A stretch of DNA of 64,000 bases. It comes from Martinezella tropici. Lineage in GTDB: Bacteria; Pseudomonadota; Alphaproteobacteria; Rhizobiales; Rhizobiaceae. Both the position numbers and the translations under genes were made by a program. Shown here in pieces: positions 53,775 through 63,113 of this stretch. The stretch is from NCBI GenBank assembly GCA_000799755.1, contig JUHI01000008.1:124001-188000 (forward strand), in the 5' to 3' direction. Every line of letters starts with the position of its first letter. The stretch's first letter is position 1. Under the pieces are notes generated by a model, which was not told the origin of the DNA, did no database searches, and was given only the letters and a program-made list of their open reading frames with translations.

Positions 53775-55173
53775 TAGCGGTCGGTAGGTTGGCGAGCCGT
53801 TCCGGCCGCAATGCCTCAAACAGCTCCTCTACGGTCAGATATTCATGCTGAAGCACAATTTCCGGCACGGTGCGCCCTGTTGCCAGCGCTTCGCGGGCAA
53901 CCGCGGTCGCCGCCTGATAGCCGATCAGCGGGTTGAGCGCCGTGGCAAGCCCGATCGATTCCTGCAGCCGCTGTGCCATGATCGCCGGATTGGCCGTGAT
54001 GCCGTCGACGCAGCGTTCGGCAAGGATATGGCAGGCAGCGGTCAGATGCATGATGCTTTCCGACAGAGACCGCACGATGATGGGCTCGAAGGCGTTAAGC
54101 TGGAGTTGGCCTGCTTCCGCCGCCATCGTCACGGTGATGTCGTTGCCGATGACCGAAAACGCCACCTGGTTGACCATTTCCGGGATGACCGGATTGACCT
54201 TGCCGGGCATGATGCTCGAACCCGCCTGCATCGCTGGCAGCGTGATCTCGCCGATGCCAGCCCTGGGGCCTGAAGAAAGCAGGCGCAAGTCATTGCAAGT
54301 CTTCGATAATTTGACGGCAACGCGCTTGAGCACGCCCGAGAGGTGGACGAAGGCGCCGGGGTCCTGTGTGGCCTCAATGAGGTCGCTCGCGGTCACAAGA
54401 GGACGGCCGGTGAGCCGCGCCAGATGAGCGCAGGCGAGGGCGGCATAGCCGACTGGCGCGTTGAGGCCGGTGCCGATGGCGGTGGCGCCGAGATTGACCT
54501 CATGCAGGAGGGCAGCCGACTCGATCAGGCGGGCTCTGTCTTCCCCGAGCATCACGGCGAAGGTCCGGAATTCCTGGCCAAGCGTCATTGGCACAGCGTC
54601 CTGCAGCTGCGTGCGACCGACCTTCAGAATACCGTCGAACTCCTTGGCCTTGCGCTCGAAAGCCGCTTGCAGGGTCTCCATGGTCGCCGCAAGACCATCG
54701 ATCGCTTCGATCAAAGCGACATTGACGGCCGTCGGATAGGCGTCGTTGGTCGACTGGCTGAGATTGACGTGATCGTTCGGATGAAGATAGACGTAGTCGC
54801 CCTTGGCATGTCCGAGCAGCTCGAGCGCGCGGTTGGCGATGACCTCGTTGGCGTTCATGTTGGTCGAGGTGCCGGCGCCGCCTTGAATCACGTCGACGAC
54901 GAATTGTTCATGCAGCTCGCCGGCACGGATTTCGCGGCAGGCGCGCACGATGGCGTCGAGCCTTTCCCTACTCAGAAGACCGAGTTCGTGATTGGCGACA
55001 GCCGCTGCTTCCTTGACGAAGGCAAGGCCGCGGATGAGATGCGTATAGCGTCCTATCGGCGTGCCCGTTACCTGGAAGTTTTCCACCGCCCTTGCAGTAT
55101 GCACCCCCCAATAGACATCGGCCGGAATATCCTTTTCGCCCAGCAGGTCATACTCGCTTCGCGTCTTGACCAC
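53746..55173 (-). CDS. ansB: Aspartate ammonia-lyase (aspartase)
   Basis: 475 aa, standard for aspartases. It splits aspartate into fumarate and ammonia. The fumarase/aspartase signature GSSIMPGKVNP (flexible loop with the catalytic Ser) is present, together with GGAGTSTNMNANEVIANRAL and HPNDHVNLSQSTNDAYPTAV. A fumarase C cannot be fully excluded, but linkage to ansP-ansA and ansR supports aspartase. Divergent from ansP with 272 bp between; its 3' end overlaps ansR by 29 bp. Confidence 0.92.
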   Translation of the reverse strand: MVKTRSEYDLLGEKDIPADVYWGVHTARAVENFQVTGTPIGRYTHLIRGLAFVKEAAAVANHELGLLSRERLDAIVRACREIRAGELHEQFVVDVIQGGAGTSTNMNANEVIANRALELLGHAKGDYVYLHPNDHVNLSQSTNDAYPTAVNVALIEAIDGLAATMETLQAAFERKAKEFDGILKVGRTQLQDAVPMTLGQEFRTFAVMLGEDRARLIESAALLHEVNLGATAIGTGLNAPVGYAALACAHLARLTGRPLVTASDLIEATQDPGAFVHLSGVLKRVAVKLSKTCNDLRLLSSGPRAGIGEITLPAMQAGSSIMPGKVNPVIPEMVNQVAFSVIGNDITVTMAAEAGQLQLNAFEPIIVRSLSESIMHLTAACHILAERCVDGITANPAIMAQRLQESIGLATALNPLIGYQAATAVAREALATGRTVPEIVLQHEYLTVEELFEALRPERLANLPTAINAAAGPRR

Positions 55174-55203
55174 ATTATCCTCCTACGGCCAAATTCAAGC
55201 TAT

Positions 55204-55228
55204 ATCTGTCAAGCTGTATGACAGATTT
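55204..55228 (-). promoter_or_regulatory. Operator proximal to ansB
   Basis: ATCTGTCA (55204-55211) and TGACAGAT (55219-55226) form an inverted repeat, with the core CTGTATGACAG (CTGT-N3-ACAG) at 55214-55224. The 15-mer CTGTATGACAGATTT recurs in reverse complement at 55310-55324. The spacing to the ansB start is 31 bp. Confidence 0.7.
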
Positions 55229-55309
55229 GAGATCTGTTATCCGCTGCATTCCACCGCGTCAACAGGCGCGTTTGGCTTGACCTGCCGCTGTTTCTGTGGC
55301 TAAGAGGGA

Positions 55310-55324
55310 AAATCTGTCATACAG
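55310..55324 (+). promoter_or_regulatory. Operator proximal to ansP
   Basis: AAATCTGTCATACAG is the exact reverse complement of the copy at 55214-55228. A shorter related piece (TTACAG) follows at 55327. The CTGT-N3-ACAG core suits a GntR/FadR-type dimer such as AnsR. Confidence 0.7.
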
Positions 55325-55445
55325 CATTACAGCATGACCGGCGATCGATAGTCTCGATTGACGGCTTGATTAAGGCAAACCATCCTGTCGGGTGCAGATA
55401 TGCACCCCGGATCTGTCCACAGACGAACGGCTCATGGGAGGAGCA

Positions 55446-56897
55446 ATGTCAGTCGACCCCATTCAGAATATCCCGGCGGATCGCCGGCCGCCGGCCAATG
55501 AGGATTTTGGCTATCACAAGGCATTGAAGCCGAGGCAGATCCAGATGATCGCCATCGGTGGCGCCATCGGCACCGGTCTGTTCCTCGGCGCGGGCGGACG
55601 TCTTGCCGCGGCCGGCCCGGCTCTCATCTTCGTCTATGCGCTTTGCGGCTTCTTTGCCTTCCTGGTGCTGCGCGCGCTTGGCGAATTGATCATGCATCGG
55701 CCGAGCTCCGGTTCTTTCGTCTCCTATGCCCGTGAGTTCTACGGCGAGAAGATGGCGTTTGCGGTCGGCTGGATGTACTGGCTGAACTGGGCCATGACCT
55801 CAGTTGCCGATGTCACGGCCGTCGCCCTCTACATGAATTTCTTCAAGCACTATGTTCCCTGGCTTGCCGGCATCGACCAGTGGGTCTTCGCGCTGATCGC
55901 GCTGGTGGTCGTGCTGGCCATGAACCTTCTGTCGGTGAAGGTTTTCGGCGAGCTTGAATTCTGGTTCAGCCTCGTCAAGGTTCTGGCGCTGGTCAGCTTC
56001 CTTGTCATCGGTATCTATTTCGTCGTTTCCGGCACGCCTATTGCCGGCCATACGGCAGGCTTCAGCATCATCAGCGAGAGCGGCGGCTTCTTCCCCAATG
56101 GTATTCTACCCGCCTTCGTCATCATACAAGGCGTGGTTTTTGCCTATGCGTCGATCGAACTGATCGGGACAACCGCCGGAGAAACGGAAGATCCGCGCAA
56201 GGTCATGCCGGGTGCGATCCGCACGGTGGTCGCCCGCCTGCTGATCTTCTATGTCGGTTCGGTTCTGCTTCTGTCGCTGCTTCTGCCATACACGGCCTAT
56301 AAGGCCGGCGAGAGCCCGTTCGTCACCTTCTTCGGGACGATCGGCATCGAAGGCGCAGATATCATCATGAACCTCGTCGTGCTGACGGCGGTGCTCTCCT
56401 CGCTCAATGCCGGCCTCTACTCCACTGGCCGCATCCTGCATTCGATGGCCGTCTCCGGCTCGGCGCCGGCAGCGCTTGCCAAGATGAACAAGGCCGGCGT
56501 GCCCTACGGCGGCATTGCGGTAACGGCTGCCGTCACCGTCATCGGCGTGGCGCTGAACGCTGTCGTGCCTGCATCGGCTTTCGAGATTGCGCTCAATCTC
56601 TCGGCGCTCGGCATCATCTCGGCCTGGGCCGTGATCGTATTGTGCCAGCTGAAGCTCTGGAAGCTCGCGAAACGCGGCGAGATGGCTCGTCCGGATTTCC
56701 GCATGTTCGGTGCGCCCTATACCGGCATACTGACGTTGGTCTTCCTCTTTGCAGTGCTGGTGCTGATGGCGCTCGACTATCCCGTGGGCACCTGGACAAT
56801 CGCGTCTCTTATCCTGATCGTACCGGCCCTGGTCATCGGCTGGTATCTGCTGCGCGACCGCATCCATCGGCTCGCGGCCGAGCGAGGCCAGTCGTGA
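55446..56897 (+). CDS. ansP: L-asparagine permease (amino-acid transporter family)
   Basis: 483 aa from ATG 55446 after GGGAGGAGCA; an 18-codon longer frame lacks a ribosome site. About twelve hydrophobic segments; the start MIAIGGAIGTGLFLGAGGRL is the helix 1 signature of the AAT family, and GELIMHRPSSGSFVSYAREF and IELIGTTAGETEDPRKVMP are further family marks. It imports asparagine with protons at the inner membrane. The stop overlaps the asparaginase start (GTGA at 56894-56897). Confidence 0.93.
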   Translation: MSVDPIQNIPADRRPPANEDFGYHKALKPRQIQMIAIGGAIGTGLFLGAGGRLAAAGPALIFVYALCGFFAFLVLRALGELIMHRPSSGSFVSYAREFYGEKMAFAVGWMYWLNWAMTSVADVTAVALYMNFFKHYVPWLAGIDQWVFALIALVVVLAMNLLSVKVFGELEFWFSLVKVLALVSFLVIGIYFVVSGTPIAGHTAGFSIISESGGFFPNGILPAFVIIQGVVFAYASIELIGTTAGETEDPRKVMPGAIRTVVARLLIFYVGSVLLLSLLLPYTAYKAGESPFVTFFGTIGIEGADIIMNLVVLTAVLSSLNAGLYSTGRILHSMAVSGSAPAALAKMNKAGVPYGGIAVTAAVTVIGVALNAVVPASAFEIALNLSALGIISAWAVIVLCQLKLWKLAKRGEMARPDFRMFGAPYTGILTLVFLFAVLVLMALDYPVGTWTIASLILIVPALVIGWYLLRDRIHRLAAERGQS

Positions 56898-57856
56898 CAG
56901 CAGGGCAGGTCATTCCGCTGGTGGCAGTCATTGCCACCGGCGGCACCATTGCAAGCGAGCGTACCGACAGCGGCGCCAGCATCCCATCATTGACGGGAGA
57001 AAGCCTGCTGGCACTGCTTCCCGACATGCCCGTCGATCTAAGACCGATCGAACTGATGGCAAAGGATTCGGCAAGCCTGACCCTCGCCGACATGCAGGGG
57101 ATCAGCGACAAGGTGCGGGAATTACTCGGCGATGCCGCGGTCAACGGCATCGTCATTCTGCATGGCACGGATGCGATGGAAGAGACGGCGCTGCTCGTTC
57201 ATTTGCAACACGGGCTGAGCAAGCCGGTCGTGTTTACGGGTGCGCAATTCACCGCCGATCACCCCAGGGCAGATGGCCCTGCCAACCTCGCCGCAGCCGT
57301 TGCCGCCGCCATCGATCCCGCCAATGCGAGCCGCGGCGTGCTCGTCTGTTTCGGCGGACGGTTGTTGCCCGCATGGGGACTCTACAAGCGGTCCTCGGAT
57401 GTCGCCGATGCCTTCAGGCAATCGCGGCGACTCGAAAATCCGCCAAGCCCGCGCCTTGCCGCAGCCCTCGATAGCGTTCGCGTCGACGTGGTGGCGATTT
57501 ATCCGGGCTGTGACTCGGTGCATGTCGATGCAAGCCTCCGGGCCGATGCCCATGGCATCGTTCTCGCAGGACTCGGTTCGGGCAATGCCAACCCGCGGCT
57601 GGTCGAAGCCGTCAGGCGTTGTGTCGGCGTCGGTGTCCCCGTCGTCGTGTCCAGCCGGGTGCCGGACGGATTGCTTGTTTCAAGCTATGGCGGCGGCGGT
57701 GGCGGACATGATCTTGCCGAAGCCGGCGCAATCCATTCCTCCACGCTGCGGCCGGGGCAGGCGAGGGTTTTGCTGGCCGCGCTAGTAGCTTCCGGCGCGA
57801 GCGCCGAGGCAATCGAACACGCGTTTGCGGACTTCGCCGGCAACGGGACGCCCTGA
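56894..57856 (+). CDS. ansA: L-asparaginase, canonical (TGGTIA) type
   Basis: 320 aa from GTG 56894; the open frame upstream lies inside ansP. Both asparaginase signatures are present: ATGGTIASE (residues ~14-22, nucleophile Thr) and GIVILHGTDAMEETALLVHL (~93-112, Thr-Asp). It hydrolyses asparagine to aspartate and ammonia; aspartate then feeds ansB. No signal peptide, so cytosolic. As I recall, the R. etli ansA product is of a different, atypical class, so the enzyme in this operon may have been exchanged. Confidence 0.9.
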   Translation: MTAGQVIPLVAVIATGGTIASERTDSGASIPSLTGESLLALLPDMPVDLRPIELMAKDSASLTLADMQGISDKVRELLGDAAVNGIVILHGTDAMEETALLVHLQHGLSKPVVFTGAQFTADHPRADGPANLAAAVAAAIDPANASRGVLVCFGGRLLPAWGLYKRSSDVADAFRQSRRLENPPSPRLAAALDSVRVDVVAIYPGCDSVHVDASLRADAHGIVLAGLGSGNANPRLVEAVRRCVGVGVPVVVSSRVPDGLLVSSYGGGGGGHDLAEAGAIHSSTLRPGQARVLLAALVASGASAEAIEHAFADFAGNGTP

Positions 57857-57872
57857 TCGCAAGCCATGGAAA

Positions 57873-57903
57873 CGGGCCGGCCGTTGGATGACGGCGCGGC
57901 CCG
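57873..57903. terminator. GC-rich hairpin between convergent genes
   Basis: CGGGCCGGCCGT (57873-57884) and ACGGCGCGGCCCG (57891-57903) pair with one bulge. There is no long T-run on either side, so it is only a possible bidirectional terminator. Confidence 0.4.
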
Positions 57904-57927
57904 AACATTCGCTGAATACTGTTGTCG

Positions 57928-58173
57928 TCAAGCCGTCTGCGTTACCTTGGCGACGACGACGGGGATCAGGAGATCGCCCCAGTTGCCGTTGCCGCCATGG
58001 TGGCGGGCCGAGCGGACGAGCTCGACGGAGACGCCGGCCTCGACCGCATTCATGACCGCTTGATTGAGGCGATGCAGCTCGTTGGCCAACATGCGGATGA
58101 CTGCCTGCTGATCGGTATTCATGGTGAGAGACTGCTCCTCGGCTCTCTCGCGAACGCGTGCTATTGATGGCAT
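57928..58173 (-). CDS. Conserved-looking small protein behind aceA
   Basis: 81 aa, not recognised. AGGAGGAGAATGAA before ATG 58173 is a strong ribosome site. Residues ~18-50 are helical (TDQQAVIRMLANELHRLNQA) and the end (GNWGDLLIPVVVAKVTQTA) is hydrophobic. It starts 26 bp behind the aceA stop in the same direction, so it is probably co-transcribed. Function unknown. Confidence 0.7.
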   Translation of the reverse strand: MPSIARVRERAEEQSLTMNTDQQAVIRMLANELHRLNQAVMNAVEAGVSVELVRSARHHGGNGNWGDLLIPVVVAKVTQTA

Positions 58174-58199
58174 TTCATTCTCCTCCTATGATCTCGATG

Positions 58200-59489
<1,290 letters not shown>

Positions 59490-59544
59490 GCCATTCTCCC
59501 GATACTTCCTCTCGATCCTCCGATCGATCTCGCTTGCATGACTG

Positions 59545-59683
59545 TTTTTACAATGACACCGCCTTGAGAGCCAGAGAAGCGAGAAGATCCCGTTAGATAA
59601 AAGGGTTAGGATGTGCTATCGTTGACATTGCTTCGAAGTAAAATTGTAAATCCTGTAAAATTTGTCGAGTAGATGCTTGTAAA
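59545..59683. promoter_or_regulatory. TTGTAAA-type repeats between aceA and its regulator
   Basis: TTTTTACAA (59545-59553, inverted), TTGTAAA (59644-59650), CTGTAAA (59653-59659) and TTGTAAA (59677-59683) recur in the 205-bp divergent region. They are candidate sites for the RamB-like protein. Confidence 0.45.
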
Positions 59684-59694
59684 AAGGATGACAC

Positions 59695-61107
59695 ATGGTT
59701 GAGCGCAAGATCTTCGCCGGCCCTCGGGTTCGACGCATCCGCATGGGTCTCGGTCTGACGCAGACGACGATGGCGCAGGCGCTTGATATCTCGCCGTCCT
59801 ATCTCAACCTCATCGAGCGCAATCAGCGGCCGCTGACGGTGCAACTACTGTTGAAGTTGTCGTCGGTCTATAAGGTCGACCTCGACGAATTGCAGGGCGA
59901 GCAGGGCGGCAATGCAGGGCAGTTGCGGGAAGTTTTTGCCGATCCGTTGCTCGCAGGCGAGATCCCCGGCGATCAGGAGCTGATCGAGTTTGCCGAAGCC
60001 GCGCCGAATGCGGCGAACGGCATGATCCGGCTCTATCGTGCCTATCGCGAGCAGGCCGCAAGACTATCCGATCTCGCCGAGCTTCTGTCGCGCGAGGGTA
60101 GGGTTGCCGAGGTTGCCGGGCCACGTCTCCCCCTCGACGAGGTTCACGACCGCCTGCAATCGCGCCCGAACTTCTTCGCGCGCATCGAAGATGCCGCGGA
60201 GGCTTTCCACGAGCGTCTTTCGGTAGGCGACGACATGGCCGGGGCGCTCAAAGCCTGGTTGAAGGGCGAGCACGGCATCGCGGTCCGCCTGTTGCCGGTG
60301 CGCGCCATGCCTGGCCTGCGCCGGCGCTACGATCGGCATTCGATGCGGCTCTTCCTGTCCGAGCGCCTGTCACCCTTCGATCAATTGCGGGAGATTGCAA
60401 CCGAGGCCTCGCTCCTGGCGCTGCGCGAGGAGATCGCCGCCGAGCTGACAACCCTTGCTCTCTCCACGCCCGAAGCCAACCGTATCGCTCGTTTCGAGCT
60501 GGCGCGTTATGCCTCGCATGCGCTTCTTATGCCGTATGGCGCCTATCTCTCGGCAGCACAGCGCCTGAATTGCGATATCGATCTCCTCTGTGCCCGCTTC
60601 GGCGTTTCCTATGAACAGGCCGCCACGCGGCTGACCAGCCTTCAGCGTCCGGGCGCATCAGGTATTCCGTTTTTCCTGATGGAGATCGACACTGCCGGCC
60701 ATCGGCTGCGCAAGGCAGGTGCACAGGGGTTTCCGCAGGCACGCTTCGGCGGCGGCTGTCCCAAGCTCAATATCCATGCCACCTTCGCGCAGCCCGGCCA
60801 GATATTGGTGGACGCCGCCGAAATGCCCGACGGCGGCGGCTTTTTGACGATATCGCGAACGGTGGAGGGGCCGCGGGCCGATTTTGGCGAGAGGATGCGC
60901 CGCACCGCACTGCTGATCGGCTGCGATATCGTCCATCGCGACGAGGTGGTCTACGGGACGGCGCTGGGTGCCAACCAGGTCGCGATCGGTCCGGCCTGTC
61001 GCCTATGCGAACGTCAGGGCTGTTTGGCAAGGGCGGAGCCGCCGGTCACGCGTCCGCTTGGCCTTGACGAAGTGGCGGCGGGTTTGAGCGTGTTCGATTT
61101 TCAATGA
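59695..61107 (+). CDS. Xre/IrrE-type regulator of acetate or short-chain acid metabolism (RamB-like)
   Basis: 470 aa. The N-terminal Xre helix-turn-helix (VRRIRMGLGLTQTTMAQALD; ISPSYLNLIERNQRPLTVQL) is followed by a large region (~150-300) related to ImmA/IrrE (ELARYASHALLMPYGAYLSA) in which no intact HExxH is seen, and a C-terminal DUF2083-type domain (CRLCERQGCLARAEPPVTRP; paired Cys may bind metal). RamB of Corynebacterium controls aceA/aceB; here aceA is divergent, 205 bp away. ATG 59695 follows AAAGGATGACAC. Confidence 0.85.
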   Translation: MVERKIFAGPRVRRIRMGLGLTQTTMAQALDISPSYLNLIERNQRPLTVQLLLKLSSVYKVDLDELQGEQGGNAGQLREVFADPLLAGEIPGDQELIEFAEAAPNAANGMIRLYRAYREQAARLSDLAELLSREGRVAEVAGPRLPLDEVHDRLQSRPNFFARIEDAAEAFHERLSVGDDMAGALKAWLKGEHGIAVRLLPVRAMPGLRRRYDRHSMRLFLSERLSPFDQLREIATEASLLALREEIAAELTTLALSTPEANRIARFELARYASHALLMPYGAYLSAAQRLNCDIDLLCARFGVSYEQAATRLTSLQRPGASGIPFFLMEIDTAGHRLRKAGAQGFPQARFGGGCPKLNIHATFAQPGQILVDAAEMPDGGGFLTISRTVEGPRADFGERMRRTALLIGCDIVHRDEVVYGTALGANQVAIGPACRLCERQGCLARAEPPVTRPLGLDEVAAGLSVFDFQ

Positions 61108-61134
61108 GCGTATCGATCGTCGTCATTCTGAAGA

Positions 61135-61158
61135 GAGCCGGGATACTGACCCCGGCTC
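61135..61158. terminator. Hairpin between convergent genes
   Basis: GAGCCGGG (61135-61142) and CCCGGCTC (61151-61158) form a perfect 8-bp stem with an 8-base loop; T-runs are lacking. It may end transcription from one or both sides. Confidence 0.5.
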
Positions 61159-61174
61159 CGTTCATGCAGGCAAA

Positions 61175-62896
61175 TCAGGCATAAAGCCCGAACTGTGCGT
61201 TATGCAGCCGTGCGTAAGCGCCGCGGCGGGCAAGCAGTTCATCATGCGAGCCCTCTTCGACAATGCCGTTGTCGCCCATGACGATGATGCGGTCGGCATT
61301 GCGGATCGTCGACAGCCGATGCGCGACAACGAGCGTCGTACGACCCTTCGCAAGCTCCGACAGCGCTTGCTGGATTGCGTATTCCGTTGCCGTATCGAGC
61401 GCCGAGGTGGCTTCGTCCAGAATGAGGATCGGCGGGTCCTTCAGGAAGATGCGGGCGATTGCGAGACGCTGCTTCTGGCCACCGGAAAGCTTGACGCCGC
61501 GCTCGCCCGTCGGCGTGTCGAGGCCGTCGGGCAGCGAGCTTACGTATTCGTCCAACGAAGCGCGCCGCAGCGCTTCCATGATGTCGGCATCGCTGGCGCC
61601 AAGCCGTCCATAGGCGATGTTTTCGCGAATGGTGGTGCCGAATAGGAAAACATCCTGCTGCACGATGCCGATCTGGCTGCGCAGCGACGTCTGCGTCATG
61701 TCGCGAATATCGATGCCGTCGATGGTGATGCTTCCTGCCGTCACGTCATAGAAGCGCGGTAGCAGCGAGCATATCGTCGTCTTGCCGGTTCCCGAGGCTC
61801 CGACGAAAGCGATGGTTTCGCCGGCTGTGATCGCCAGGTTCAGATCCTCGAAGATCATGCCCTGGTCGGAATAGCCGAAAGCGACATTCCTGTAGGCAAT
61901 ATCGCCCTTGAGATGCGTGACCGTAACGGCATCGGGCTTGTCGGCAAGGTCCGGCTCCGTGTCGATCAGCGACACGAAGCGTTTGAAGCCGGCAATGCCC
62001 TTCGGATACATTTCCAGCACGGAGGTGATCTTGTTGATCGGCTGGAAGAAGACGTTGATCAGCAACAGGAAGCCGACGAACCCGCCATAGGTCAGTTCGC
62101 CCGCGACGACGAACCATGTTCCCGCCACCATGATGACCAGTTGCACGAGATGCGTGCTGAAGTAGCTGAGCGCGATGCTTGCCGTCATGTAGGCATAGGC
62201 ATTGAGCTTGGTCGTCTTATAGGCCTCGTTGTTGCGGGCGAACAGCTGGCTTTCATAATCCTCGTTGGCGAAGGCTTTGACCACTCGAATGCCGCCGACG
62301 CTTTCCTGAACTCTGGTGTTGAAGTCGCCCACCTTGCTGAAGAGATGGCGCCAGTTCAGCGTCATGCGCGCGCCATAACGGCTGACGAGCCAAGTCATGA
62401 ACGGCACGATGAGCGTCGTCAGAAGCGCGAGCTTCCAATGAACATTGAACATCAGCAAGAACGCGCCGATGAAAGTCATGATCGCAATGAAGACGTCTTC
62501 GGGACCGTGATGGGCGATTTCGCCCACTTCCTCTAGATCCTTGGTGACGTGGGTAATCAGGTGACCGGTACGATTATTGTCGAAGTAGCGGAAGGAGAGC
62601 TTCTGAATGTGCTCGAAGGCCTGCCGACGCATGTCCGACTCGATCGAGATGCCGAGCGCATGGCCCCAGTAATTGACCACGGCCGAGAGGCCCGTATTCA
62701 CCGCATAAATGACAAGGAGCAACGCTGCCGTTGCAAAGATCAATCCCCAGTCGCGGCTCGGCAGCAAGTGGTCGATAAAGAGCTTGACGGCCAGTGGGAA
62801 GCCGAGCTCCAGCAGACCGGCGAGCACGGCGCAGCCGAAATCGAGGAAAAACAGCTTTTTATAGCGTGCATAATAGGAGAAGAAGCGACGTAGCAT
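61175..62896 (-). CDS. MsbA/LmrA-type ABC exporter (fused membrane and ATPase domains)
   Basis: 573 aa. Six hydrophobic segments cover ~15-310 (FLDFGCAVLAGLLELGFPLA first). The ATPase domain (~335-570) has Walker A GASGTGKTT, signature LSGGQKQRLAIAR and Walker B ILDEATSALD, then the H-loop VAHRLSTIRNADRIIVMG. It works as a homodimer at the inner membrane, exporting lipids, peptides or drugs. The substrate cannot be told. No accessory protein is beside it. Confidence 0.93.
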   Translation of the reverse strand: MLRRFFSYYARYKKLFFLDFGCAVLAGLLELGFPLAVKLFIDHLLPSRDWGLIFATAALLLVIYAVNTGLSAVVNYWGHALGISIESDMRRQAFEHIQKLSFRYFDNNRTGHLITHVTKDLEEVGEIAHHGPEDVFIAIMTFIGAFLLMFNVHWKLALLTTLIVPFMTWLVSRYGARMTLNWRHLFSKVGDFNTRVQESVGGIRVVKAFANEDYESQLFARNNEAYKTTKLNAYAYMTASIALSYFSTHLVQLVIMVAGTWFVVAGELTYGGFVGFLLLINVFFQPINKITSVLEMYPKGIAGFKRFVSLIDTEPDLADKPDAVTVTHLKGDIAYRNVAFGYSDQGMIFEDLNLAITAGETIAFVGASGTGKTTICSLLPRFYDVTAGSITIDGIDIRDMTQTSLRSQIGIVQQDVFLFGTTIRENIAYGRLGASDADIMEALRRASLDEYVSSLPDGLDTPTGERGVKLSGGQKQRLAIARIFLKDPPILILDEATSALDTATEYAIQQALSELAKGRTTLVVAHRLSTIRNADRIIVMGDNGIVEEGSHDELLARRGAYARLHNAQFGLYA

Positions 62897-63113
62897 GAAT
62901 GCCCTCCGTGGGCACTGAAGAGGATGTCAATGGACGAGAATGGACTGACAGCAGCCCCGTTCGGCATTGCCGTTCAGCGTCAATTGGTGCCGAAATTTCT
63001 CATCTGGCGATCCTCCTGCTTGAGTCGCGTGATTTTTATAATCCACGCGTGCATCGGAGTCACTCCTTAAAACAAGGATGATCGATACGTGTTGCAGGAT
63101 TTGAGCGCACCGC

